DNA of 64,000 bases. Origin: Epinephelus fuscoguttatus. Taxonomy: Eukaryota > Chordata > Actinopteri > Perciformes > Serranidae. The stretch lies in NCBI RefSeq assembly GCF_011397635.1, contig NC_064762.1, positions 18,427,979 through 18,491,978 on the forward strand. The letters run 5' to 3'. The notes below the pieces were generated by a model. The model saw nothing but the letters and a program-made list of their open reading frames with translations, made no database searches and had not been told where the DNA came from. Shown piece by piece: positions 12,009-21,740 of the stretch. The position numbers and the translations under genes are program-made. The stretch's first letter is position 1, and every line of letters begins with the position of its first letter.

Positions 12009-12898
12009 AAAATGAAACACTGAATTAATCATTTTATGGGTACAATGTGTGGTAAAACTGCAAAAGACCGTGGCGTCTAGAGAGGACAAGGGGACCTGAT
12101 GCTGGCCAGTCAGGTGAGCTGAGGGTGTGATTTGGACGAGGTTGTTAGGGACAGCTTTCTGCGGAGCTGATGGAAGGTTTTCCAGTTGTGGAACTGATAG
12201 GACGGCTGTGACGATGTGACGAAGCCTTCGAATGCGAATGCAGAGATGACAAGAATGATGAAATGACCTGAGAAAGGACAAACACATAGGGTGATTGTTT
12301 GTTATTTTGTTTTACTGTGTGGTTTCCTTTTGTACTAATTAAATGAGCAATAGCTACTTGAGAGATTTCCCTTAATACATATTAAAAGAGCATTGGCAGA
12401 AGGAACCTGAGATGTGAGATTACTGTTTGCCAAACAAACAAACAAACAACAATTGTTTCCTCTAATTGCATGTGGCAATGAGTAACTTAAAACTTGAAAC
12501 CATGCAACCTTGTAGTTCAAAATAACAAGCTATAAAAGTAACTGCATGTGTGTCAATTAACTATGAATACTCCAACAACATTCATTCTGCAGCATCATAT
12601 CAAGTATTAACTAGAAACACTCAGTAGAGCACTAGATATGTCAGCTCCACATCTTGGATATTAACTAAAGGTTAATCACACACACTGAAATGTCCACAGT
12701 ATTTTTCCATGCCCTATCATCAGCCTTTACATACAATGTCATGCAAAACAATTCTTAATTTGTGCAGTTTTCACAGTGGTGTCCAAAGCTTTGGGACAGA
12801 CACGCAATTTGGGTGGTACCAAGTACTGCAGCTGCTTCTCTGCACCATCACCTCTCTATTGTGTGAGGTCCTGCAGATACAGTGAACCTCTTCCTGAA
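12009..12898. other. No gene recognised between repeat copy 1 and the Ulp1-like pseudogene
   Basis: A minus-strand stretch at 12000-12287 is open but has no recognisable domain and no ATG-initiated conserved segment. It may be internal mobile-element sequence. The remainder is AT-rich with no signal I can support. Confidence 0.4.
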
Positions 12899-13716
12899 CT
12901 ATGCCTGTATGCTTTTATATGGAAATACTGGAGCCATTTTGTTCTGCAAAGCTCCATACAGTCTTTGTCTCATGTTTTTTCCTGAAACTGGCATTCCTCT
13001 GGCCTGACTCCCTCACATAAAACTGATGCAAAAGCCAATGCAAAAAGTCTGCAACTGCTAGCTGATTGCTGCATCTGCACGGCAGGCCTTCTAATCAGGA
13101 ACTGGGGTGCTTGCGGACGAATTAACCAGGATAGCTTTCGCTCTGTGTTGTTGATTTTTGTCTTCGGGCTGCCATTTATGCACAGCTCATTGGGTCCACA
13201 GAAAATATTACTTGCTGTGATCCAGTGGTTGTCATTTACATTTAATATTTGCACAAATGGCTTCTGTGATGTCCCAACCACACACCCCTGGTGAAGAGTC
13301 TGATAGCAAAGGCATGACTGAAATCCATCTACATCAGGGAACTTCTGCGCAAGATAAAAACAAGCTGCATCCACTTCATCACTGCTGAGGAAAGTTTGGT
13401 GGTGCAGGATGCTTATCATTTGGTCTTGGTGAATGAATTTAGCATGTAATTGTGAAAACAATGCTGCATTAAAAATCACTTGAAAATTATCACAGAGGTA
13501 CCTGTGGACATGTTGAACAAGAATCTGTTGCAGTTTGCTGGAAATAATTTGATATGATCTGTCTATGTAGAGATGAACAGGATACTGAATGGTCGATTGG
13601 TTTTGGTTCGTTATTTGATCATTTAAAAGGCTGTGGTAAAAGACCATAAAGTAATGACAGATGTAGCTGATATATTTCAACAAATGAAAATAAGAACAAA
13701 AAAGCAACTTTCCCAT
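12899..13716 (-). pseudogene. Ulp1-type cysteine peptidase ORF of a mobile element, frameshifted
   Basis: The frame runs from an ATG at 13716 to a stop at 12970 (248 codons). It contains FVQILNVNDNHWITASNI, with the HW pair of Ulp1/SENP-type (C48) peptidases, and later QQSASSCRLFALAFASVLCEG, the usual Q..(S/D)CG.FA.AFA cysteine motif. The catalytic His and Cys are kept, but the acidic residue before Cys is Ser, the Gly after it is Arg, and the expected Asp of the VYDSL-like motif is Gly. Just past the stop, in another frame (to 12899), lies a segment starting MRQRLYGALQNKM that suits the family's C-terminal end. A single-base slip in the A-run near 12980 would therefore explain the break. Such ORFs are common in teleost transposons. 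Host domestication is possible but unsupported. Confidence 0.6.
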
Positions 13717-13739
13717 TTGAAACAACCTTGGTGACCCTT

Positions 13740-13900
13740 ACGCCAGGGCCACACTGCCAACGAAGTGCTGCTCTTGCGCGAGCCCGTTCACATCAGTGCC
13801 TGCCGCGGAGTTTAACATGGGCGCCGAAAGGAAACTGGATTCGCTTCGAGGCGCTTCGAGGCTATTCGCAGCGCTTCCGCGTCCGGCGTGGCCCTGGCGT
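13740..13900. mobile_element. 161-bp non-autonomous element with 13-bp terminal inverted repeats
   Basis: ACGCCAGGGCCAC at 13740-13752 is perfectly inverted at 13888-13900. The interior is markedly GC- and CpG-rich compared with its flanks. No target-site duplication is obvious. It starts only 24 bp upstream (minus strand) of the Ulp1-like ORF start, so it may be a separate MITE or the remaining end of a larger element. Confidence 0.55.
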
Positions 13901-14296
13901 AGCGTAGCCTATAGATTAGAGTTTATGAGGTGCATTTGAATGCACCGTGAAGCCCTGTCGGCGTCCGAAGCGATGTAGACCGGCAATTATTTTCAAGCGT
14001 CTCATCCGTGTGTCCAGTGACAGACGTTGTAACACGATATATTTTTACAACTTTGTATTCACTTTGCGGACCAAGGCAAACAAAAGACATCCACTTTTAT
14101 TCAGCGCATTTACCTATAAGCTACGTTGTTTCCTTTTTAGCGTCGGTAACACAACATAATACGAGCGCAGCGGCTCCATTTACTCACAGACCGCAGAAGC
14201 TCCGTCCACTGTCTCCGCTGCTTGTGTTCCTCCGCTTGTGGAGTCGATCTACTTTTGTTCAATCAAAGAGTTTTTCTTTGATTGCAGCCGTGGGTG

Positions 14297-14420
14297 TGTC
14301 CAAGAACTTTCCAGAACTCTCTAGAACTTTCCAGAACTCTCCAGAACTTTAGATTTAAAAAAGTAACTGCGTTTACTCTTCAACTCAAAAATGAACAAAG
14401 CTGTCTTCTTAGTTGTCAAA
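14297..14420. repeat. Direct repeat, copy 2, with an expanded heat-shock-element array
   Basis: This is the second copy of the sequence at 11915-12008. Between 14304 and 14346 it holds five GAA triplets at exact 10-bp spacing, separated by two TTC and two CTC triplets, so pentamers alternate as GAAnnTTCnnGAA. The tail, AAAGTAACTGCGTTTACTCT onward, aligns with copy 1. Confidence 0.65.
14304..14346. promoter_or_regulatory. Nine-pentamer heat-shock element array
   Basis: GAA triplets start at 14304, 14314, 14324, 14334 and 14344. TTC falls at 14309-14311 and 14329-14331, and CTC (one mismatch) at 14319-14321 and 14339-14341. This meets the HSF1 rule of inverted nGAAn units at 5-bp steps. No host gene start is near: the closest stx11-like gene ends 1 kb away. 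The array is probably carried by a repeat. Confidence 0.5.
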
Positions 14421-14429
14421 AGGAAACTG

Positions 14430-15313
14430 GGAAACGAGCAGCCACCAATCAACGTAAAGAGCACGGTCGAAAAACTTTTTAATACCAGCACCTCTTTCCC
14501 TTGACATTCAGCCTGTCCATTATCAGACACCTGCTCCTATAATACCTGGGCAGTGCGTAAAGCTCCCACACACAGCCAACAGGTAACAAAACAAAGATAA
14601 CAAACAATTCCAAGTGAATTTGTTGTTAATGAAATGAACTAACAACAAACCTGGAGTCCTGTAGGAATAATGTACAGACTATGCACCAAGAGGAGGAGAA
14701 GAGAGTGTTTAAAGGCAGCCAGTAGCCCATTTTTGACCCAGGCCTCCAAGCATTGTTAAATTCGGCTGTACAGTTGCCAATGGCAGTTTTATTTATATTC
14801 ATATAGCACATTTCATTACACTTAAACTCAAAGTGCTTTACATTTGAAAGACAACAGATACAATAAAATATTACACCATACGTACTGTAGACATATGATG
14901 TTTTTTGGTTGGTTAATTTTCAGTAACAAACTAATAGGCTACATAAACTAGTGGACTTGTACAGCCCTTAACTCAACACAGTTTGTTGACATAATTTAGC
15001 TTCTTCCACCAAAGTCTGACATGTTGTCTCAATAACAGCTTGTGAATCAGTGAACCGTTTAACAAATTCAACTTAAAATAACATCCCTTTAAAATGTAAA
15101 TTTCTCCCCTGCTCACACATCCACAACTGAATTAATTCTGTCATGCAAATAAGGCATAAGTCTACTGTAGCTCAAACTTTAGATGGCTGGTAACAGCTCC
15201 TTTTTCACTTTGTACTCATGAGTGTGCTTGTAAAGTTGCATTAAATATTAGTTTAACACATTGCACAGCAGCATTTATTTTCAGCTGTCCATAATTTTTA
15301 CACAAGTAAATGT
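14430..15313. other. Intergenic downstream of the first stx11-like gene
   Basis: No gene is seen. A short repeat fragment of the type TTTATTTATATTCATATAGCAC (ending AAAGTGCTTTACAT) lies at about 14788-14845; related sequence is at 19484-19560. Confidence 0.45.
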
Positions 15314-15319
15314 TTTATT
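15314..15319 (-). promoter_or_regulatory. Possible polyadenylation signal, first stx11-like gene
   Basis: AATAAA on the minus strand lies 46 bases past the stop codon. A second AATAAA lies at 15274-15279. Which one is used cannot be told from sequence. Confidence 0.35.
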
Positions 15320-15364
15320 TCAATTTTCAATCATCCATAAAATAATGTAAAAGTCAAAATAGCC

Positions 15365-16267
15365 CTAAAACGTTTGGTTGTGTCTCCAGCAGGGTAGACA
15401 GGGACAACACTGCCGGAAAGGATTCTTCCTCTTGTACTGTAAGGCTCTCTTGATGTGGACATTAATTTTTTCTACATATTCCTGAGTGCCACACACATTA
15501 GCCTCAATGTTATTAACCAGACATCCCTGCTCCTCCACCAGCATGGCCATGTGCAGAAACAGATCGTGGATCTCCTTCATCCTGACCTCCAGCTCCACCA
15601 GCTCCTTGTGTCTGCCTTTGATTTCACACAGCGCCCAGCGGGACGAACGTCCGCCTTGGCTCTGCAGGCTCTGGGACAGCTCAGCCCATCCCTCGCCACC
15701 TTTGTCCACTATCACATCCAGCTGGTCGTCGGTGATTTCAGCCCCCATTATAGAGGCCTGCCTCTGGATCCTCCCCCGACATGTATCCCTCTGCATCTCC
15801 TCTGCCTCATTGTAGTCACTCATGACATCATGGAAGGCACGGGTCAGTGTGTCATGCTGAGTTCGAGCAATGCGACTAACAGCAGAGTTGGGACCTTCTT
15901 TCTCCTCCAGCTGGCTGCTCTCCTTGCCCAGGGCCTGAAGGCGGGCGTACACTGCTGCCCCACGTTGCTGGATCCCCCTGGCGATGGAGTCAGAGTCCTT
16001 TTTGATTAGGGTGAGGCGCCGCACAGAGGTGCCAAAGCGTTCATTATGTGTGCTCAGACGCTCCACCTCTAAGCGAAGCATGGAGATCTCTTTGCGTATG
16101 GAGTGGGCCTCCTCCAAGATGTTGTCAATAGCTGAGGAGTTCTCGAACACCACTGCCTGTTGTGACAGAGTCTCTTTGTCTACATCGTACTCATCTCCAT
16201 AAAATTCTGGTTCGTAGTCCTCCTGCTCCTCACTAATGGTCTGCATTCTCTCCAGCATGTCCCGCAT
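15365..16267 (-). CDS. stx11: Syntaxin-11-like Qa-SNARE (tandem copy 1, more diverged)
   Basis: This is a 300-codon, single-exon coding region. It starts MRDMLERM (mammalian STX11 starts MKDRLAEL) and is close to the STX11 length of 287. An N-terminal syntaxin helical domain (about residues 40-170) includes GPNSAVSRIARTQ and DYNEAEEMQRD. The SNARE motif, about residues 212-275, has the zero-layer Gln at 247 in LVEEQG. There is no transmembrane helix; the tail NPFRQCCPCLPCW is cysteine-rich, the palmitoylated anchor expected of STX11. STX11 acts in lytic-granule fusion in cytotoxic lymphocytes with Munc18-2. A splice acceptor (TTTCTCAG) lies five bases upstream of the ATG, as expected for a gene with a non-coding first exon. 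The linker before the SNARE motif (GGEGWAELSQSLQSQGGRSS) departs from STX11 far more than the neighbour at 20844-21740 does. The a/b suffix cannot be set from this window. Confidence 0.9.
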   Translation of the reverse strand: MRDMLERMQTISEEQEDYEPEFYGDEYDVDKETLSQQAVVFENSSAIDNILEEAHSIRKEISMLRLEVERLSTHNERFGTSVRRLTLIKKDSDSIARGIQQRGAAVYARLQALGKESSQLEEKEGPNSAVSRIARTQHDTLTRAFHDVMSDYNEAEEMQRDTCRGRIQRQASIMGAEITDDQLDVIVDKGGEGWAELSQSLQSQGGRSSRWALCEIKGRHKELVELEVRMKEIHDLFLHMAMLVEEQGCLVNNIEANVCGTQEYVEKINVHIKRALQYKRKNPFRQCCPCLPCWRHNQTF

Positions 16268-16649
16268 TGTGCCTGAGAAACCAGTGGAAACAAGATGTTA
16301 GTTATTGTGCTCAGATGTGGTCAAACTTTTGGTCTGATTTAGGGGAGACTATGTATGGTTGTATCAACAGAGTGGTTGTAACAGCACCAATTTTACCAAG
16401 AAGGGATGAACTATGATTCATGGAATACATTTACTGTGTGACCATCTCCTTCCTGACCTTGCATGTGAAATGTCATGAGTGAGCAGATTTTACAGCCAAA
16501 ATACTGACTTTCAGTTATAAAATTATTTATTGTGATTAGTTCTGATACTGTTAAAATTAGAATTATGTAACTTGATTAGAGATTAGTCTTTAAGGTAAAA
16601 CGTTTAATCTTTGCTCATTTTAAACCACCATGCTACAAAAGCTAGCCAA

Positions 16650-16862
16650 ACAATGGTTGACAGGGGTGGGAATGGGGCATGGGGATGCAGTGGCTCATTC
16701 TATAGGGACTTGGCTTGGAAACCCAGAGGGTCGCCCATTCAAGTCCCTGTATGGACTAAGTGTGGAGTGTGAATTGGCAGCTGGAGAGGAGGATGCTGCT
16801 GTGGGCACTGGACCCCCAAAAAGCTGCTTCAGGGGAACCATACTACAGCTGATCTAATGCTC
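16650..16862 (+). mobile_element. tRNA-derived SINE
   Basis: GCAGTGGCTCATTCTATAGGGACTT and the following CCATTCAAGTCCC form A-box- and B-box-like blocks of a tRNA-related head. They are followed by a body with GGCAGCTGGAGAGGA and GGGCACTGGACCCCC. I recognise this as a common teleost SINE type. It is diverged (the B box is imperfect) and lies in the presumed stx11 first intron. Confidence 0.6.
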
Positions 16863-18283
16863 CCTTAATTGCATGTATGTGGTGTGTAAAAAGATGGATA
16901 AGCCGTAGTTACATTTTTACTGCCAGAATCATGTGGACTGACAAATAAAGAATTAAATTAATTAAATCAAATAGCTGAAACACCCCAGTGATAAGAGACA
17001 CTGATAGGGGTGTGCTTGCAGACATACTAAAATCTGCATCAGATGAGGTGAAGCAGGGGAAGACAGAAAGGGCTGTCCCCAGATAATACTCTGCCATGTG
17101 GCATTGAGCAGACACTGCAAGAAATGACAAAACCTCAAGGAAAGAGGACCAGCACAGCTGCATGTGGGCAATCAGAGCAGTCAAAAATTCTTTATGCGCA
17201 GCAAGAGGATAGCTTGTGACGTACTAAGCATCTGACACAAACAGCGTAGTGACATAGACTAAAGTAAGAATTTTTAAATACTACATGTGTCAGTTTTTTA
17301 TGTGTATATTCTGTAACTTTGTAATTTTTAATTCCTGATTTATTATATTAAATTAATCCCGGTTGTGGGGCAGATTGTAACGACGGAACTCCTTGTATTT
17401 GACACCAGTTAATGAATTCTGTGCCATAGCTGGATAAGCTGTAAACATTATTATTTGTAGTGAACAAATTCGGGTACTTTGTGTAAAAATTTGAGAGCTC
17501 TGACACATGAATTCAGCAAGTTAGAGGTGCTGAGAACCATACCTGGTCTCCCCTACTCTAGTGTTAAAGTAAAAGTTTAAATTAGTGTCACAGTTTCACG
17601 TATGACAATAAAATAGATACAATTTGTAATACAAAACTAGTACGACATACCTTCTATATGTTGGGTTGTAGACACCCTCATTATAGTATAACCCTCCTCA
17701 TAGTGATAGATTCATAGTTATTTTACCCAGGGAAACTACACCACCCATCCAAAGCCAATATATCAGTATTATATAATTACCGCCACAATTACTGGTCAGT
17801 TTTATCAACAGTAGGATTTCGGTCTATGTTGAACAACAGTGACAGCAGTCACAGCTTTACACCAGGAACAAGGAAGAAACGGGCTCACTGAAAAACAGGT
17901 ATTTCCTTTGAAAGTGGGGTTAAGGCAGAAAATAGTGTTGCATAATGTATGTTTAACTAGTTATTCAATATATAAATTTTGTCAGCCACATGCTTCACAA
18001 AACTCTCAAAACTGTGGTGCTTGCCTTAATCTCTGTCACTGATTCTTTAATGCAGTCTCACACAAAATTAGTTTCCTTAAAGAAAAATAAAATCATGAAA
18101 CTGTCTTAAAAGCTATCAGAATGCATGATCAAACATTTAAATGTCATCTTTTTGATGGCTATTGGATCAGCCCTGTCTTTCTGCACTAATTAAGCCCAAT
18201 TATCCACTTGTCTCCAGGTGCCTCTGCCACCTATCACCCAAGAAAATGAACTATCATTTGTCTATCATTTCAAAGTGTCTTAC
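16863..18283. other. Presumed intron of the first stx11-like gene
   Basis: This is AT-rich with no coding signal. It lies between the acceptor at 16272 and a good donor at 18283. Short frames here show no similarity I can name. Confidence 0.4.
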
Positions 18284-18340
18284 CTCTTGTGACTGGCTCC
18301 CACAAAATCAGAAAGCAAGTAAATCACTTTAAAGTGTCGC
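18284..18340 (-). other. Possible non-coding first exon of the first stx11-like gene
   Basis: The minus strand reads CACAAGAG|GTAAGACAC, a strong donor with its exon edge at 18284. It would pair with the acceptor at 16272 for a 2.0-kb intron. The 5' limit is nominal. No transcript evidence is available. Confidence 0.3.
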
Positions 18341-18500
18341 AGGCTGATTTGTTTGTTCCGAGGCACTTAGGAAACACATATTTTTACTGTGTTGAGTCTG
18401 TCTGTCTGCTTTTCAGCATGTGTGTGACTGCCACCCCTTCCCAGGTGACAGACATGGGCCTTCCCACTGCAACGCTCAATACTTCCTTGAAGGAAGGTGC

Positions 18501-18505
<5 letters not shown>

Positions 18506-18547
<42 letters not shown>
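18506..18547. repeat. (GT)21 microsatellite
   Basis: This is an uninterrupted GT tract on the plus strand. It produces spurious VCVC/THTH frames on both strands. Confidence 0.95.
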
Positions 18548-18548
<1 letters not shown>

Positions 18549-18599
18549 TTCTTTCCATTTCAGGAAGCAGGGTCAGTTGAGAGACAGCATTCCTGTGAT

Positions 18600-20687
18600 A
18601 CAATGCATCCAGGACAAGTGTCTGTGAGAAAGCTAGACTGAAATGTTTGACATGGCATCACTGGACTAATTTGTGAAGTGGGGTGCTGCTGAGCTGGCAC
18701 ACAGAGTTTGGGAGTAATAGAGTACAAGTAACTAAGTTGCATCTTAAGAACGTGACGCAAGCAAGGCCCCATTGTGTTTTTCAGCTAATACCTCCCACTT
18801 CTGGTCATCTGCAGCATCGTTTATAACAGCATTTTCAGGTGAACATAAAAAAACTTGTATTTCAGTGTGTTGAAAACCTAATGACATAAGCACTTACAGT
18901 GATTCTGACTGTTGCTTAAATCAACTTGTGTTCTTTCAAATGAGACCATGCATGTACATATACTACAATGGAAAGGAGAACAGCATTCATTTTGACTTTC
19001 GGTATGCCTTGGATAGGCATTTGAGGTGAAATTAAGTTGACAGATTCAGTGTGCCACATTCGCTTGCTGTTAGGACACCGTGTAAAAGTCATATGAGACA
19101 CATATTTCCCATAAACGGCTTTTAAATGAGGGTGTGCAGTGCAGCTGCCACGTGATAATGTCAGAGCAGATCCACAGCCAAGATACTGATATATGTTTAA
19201 GGCATGAAAATATAAGACCCAGACAAATGAGTCCAACAAGACAATTTCAAAGTATACCAAAAGTAATCTGAACTATTTAGAATATGTTACTTAGTTTGAA
19301 TAATCTAATGAAATGCATCACATATTTCATTTTATGGCATGTATTCATTAATCTGTAGTGGAATGCATTGTAAAAGCTGCTATGAACCGTGTCATTCTCT
19401 GAGGTGTAATTTCCACTGAAGATGGGGAGGAGATGTCCTTTGTAAATCATGCTTGATACGCTACTTGTAATTATAATAATAATAGATTTTATTTATAGGC
19501 ATCTTTCAAGACACTCAAGGTCACCTTACAAGTAAAGATAGAGAGTAACAGCATATTAAAAAAAGTCAATATGATAGGGGATGAAGTAACATAAAAAAAG
19601 AAAAATTAAATACAATATAATGTTCTGACTGAGAATGTGAATTGAGCTGTTGATTTTGCTCTGATGTACTCCAAAAAATGCCACAGAGGTGTTGTATAAT
19701 TAGCATATTTAGTACTACACTGGCAGAATCTAACATGATGACCAACTGAATTATTTCCTAAATCTTGTTGTGGTTACTGTAGTCCCTAAATGTATGTAAC
19801 AATGCCTGAAAAAGGGTATTCAAATCACTTTTCTTTCTGTGGGAGAACCCCCAGAACCTATGTTCAAACAGAAATAAAGCCAGACTCACACCAATTTTTA
19901 ATATAACTATTTATGTAATATACATGACACAACAGAAGAAAGGTATTATCATACATATAGTCATACAAGTAGCAGTGAAAAGTAGCAGATAGGGGTACAT
20001 CACAGCACATTAGAAGTGTGATCCCTGACACCCCTGCATAACATTTAGAATCTAGTAAAACATATAGTAAAACTGCGGCCGCTCCTCACTTACTGTGTCC
20101 TCAAAGAGATGGTAAATATGAGGAATGATAGCGGATTTTGACAGTGTGAATACAGTATGACTGGTCACTATCAACACAAGAATTTCATAATTTATACATA
20201 TAGTAAGGCAGAAGATATTTACAGTTGAATCAACCCCATAAGCTGTACAATTTTTAAAACAATTCCTTTCAGCCATACATCTAGGATATCTGTTTTTACA
20301 GACACTTGAACATGTTTTAGGTGCATATCATAACATTTCTTTCAGCTTAACTACTTGGATAATTTACTGCATCAGAAATCATTGTTTGGGTAGCATGACC
20401 CACACAAACATGTATCCCATCTTTGAATTAATCTGCAAACATCACCATCATCAATCTTTGAGTTGTGTGATTTGGTATAAACTCATCAGGCTATAAAAAC
20501 ATGAACAGTAATTTCAGGTACTATTTGTTTCAGGTCTGCCCCACACCTCAGTCATGGGGGGGTGAATTCTGATTTGAGATACCTGCCTCAAGCCTCTCAT
20601 ACAAACATTACAGACATCAATGAATTACTGAAATACATTTTTTTATATTTTATCTGAGCATTATTGTCTCTCTATACACATAAAACC
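18600..20687. other. Intergenic between the two stx11-like genes
   Basis: No gene is recognised. A short retroelement-like fragment at 19484-19560 (ATTTTATTTATAGGCATCTT then CAAGACACTCAAGG) belongs to a widespread teleost repeat. Otherwise the DNA is AT-rich. Confidence 0.45.
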
Positions 20688-20693
20688 TTTATT
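20688..20693 (-). promoter_or_regulatory. Possible polyadenylation signal, second stx11-like gene
   Basis: AATAAA on the minus strand lies about 150 bases past the stop codon, a normal place for a short 3' untranslated region. Confidence 0.45.
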
Positions 20694-20843
20694 TCACTTC
20701 CTGTTTTTTATATCTACAGCTCTACAGGTCAGTAAGACAAGTGTGCCAGTGAAACATACAGAAATTATTTCATGTCATTAAGATTTTCCACTTCTCTTTG
20801 CATATTTTGCCATCCCTCTACCCATTTTTGTCCTGTTCAGTCA

Positions 20844-21740
20844 TTAGTCGACACACGGGAAACAGCTGCAAAACATCTTTCTAAAGGGGTTGTTCTTGTC
20901 ATGACGTTTGGCCCTGCCCAGTTTGACGAGAGCCTCCTGTATGCCTTCATCAGTTTTCTGAACATTGGTTTGGATGGTGGTCAGCATGGGGCCTTGCTCC
21001 TCCACCAGCATAGCAATGTCCAGGAAAATCTCATGGATGCCCTGGATACGGCTCTCAAGGTCCAGCAACTCTTGGTGGCGTTTCTCAATCTGGGACAGAG
21101 CAGATCGAGCCGTTTTACCCTCAGCCATGACGTTGTCAGTAAAGATGTTCCACTGACCCTTCTCGATCATCTCCTCCACCTCCTCCCCTGACACCTCACG
21201 TCCCACTATCTCCATCTGCCTCTGGATCTGGGCTTTACAGTTCTCCCTATGGCTCATCTCGGCCTCATTATAGTCAAACATGGCATCGCGGAAGCCATTG
21301 CTGAGGCAAGCATACTGGGTTCTGGCGATACGTGTGACGGCGGAATTTGAGCCGTGTTCTTCTTCTAGCTTGTGGGCTGTGTTGTCCATTTCCTTCAGGC
21401 GTCCCAGCACATCCTCAGCCCGAGTCTTTATATCAGCACCAATAGCATTGGAGTCTCTTTTGATAGTGCTCATGGTGGTGACGCCCTGGAGTATGCGAGA
21501 GTTCTGCTCACGGAGCCTTTTGTTCTCCAGGCGGATGAGCTGGATCTCTCTGTGGATGTCCTGTGACTGGGAGAAGACCTCGACCAGAGCGGGGCTGTTG
21601 TCAAACACCACTGCCTCATGGGGCAACTCCTCCTCCAGGTCCACGTTACTGAAGGCATCGGAGACAGTGGACTCCGCATACTCCATCTGCTCCACATGGC
21701 CGTTGGACAGTTCCTGCAGGTTGCTCAGTCTGTCCCTCAT
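20844..21740 (-). CDS. stx11: Syntaxin-11-like Qa-SNARE (tandem copy 2, conserved)
   Basis: The coding region has 298 codons from the ATG at 21740. The frame stays open six codons further to another ATG at 21758, but MRDRLSNL matches the STX11 start MKDRLAEL, so the inner ATG is preferred. Domains are an N-terminal helical bundle (about residues 45-175, with GSNSAVTRIARTQY and DYNEAEMSHRENCK), a linker QRQMEIVGREVSGEEVEEM very close to mammalian STX11, and a SNARE motif at about 215-275 with the zero-layer Gln at 249 (LVEEQG). The end, NPFRKMFCSCFPCVD, is cysteine-rich and replaces a membrane helix. The role expected from the family is target-membrane SNARE in granule exocytosis of immune cells. 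It lies in tandem with the gene at 15365-16267, same strand, 4.6 kb apart, and keeps more STX11 residues, so it is the better candidate for the ancestral function. Confidence 0.92.
   Translation of the reverse strand: MRDRLSNLQELSNGHVEQMEYAESTVSDAFSNVDLEEELPHEAVVFDNSPALVEVFSQSQDIHREIQLIRLENKRLREQNSRILQGVTTMSTIKRDSNAIGADIKTRAEDVLGRLKEMDNTAHKLEEEHGSNSAVTRIARTQYACLSNGFRDAMFDYNEAEMSHRENCKAQIQRQMEIVGREVSGEEVEEMIEKGQWNIFTDNVMAEGKTARSALSQIEKRHQELLDLESRIQGIHEIFLDIAMLVEEQGPMLTTIQTNVQKTDEGIQEALVKLGRAKRHDKNNPFRKMFCSCFPCVD

Noticed and set aside
11915-14420. A complete LTR retrotransposon
   Set aside because: The direct repeats are only about 95-120 bp, no TG...CA ends, primer-binding site or gag/pol frame was found.
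15455-16202. Plus-strand frames opposite the first stx11-like gene
   Set aside because: They are antisense shadows of a well-conserved SNARE coding sequence and show no independent similarity.
18289-18641. Frames rich in VCVC or THTH
   Set aside because: They are translations of the GT microsatellite. The same applies at 34829-35041, 51519-51875 and 60483-60822.
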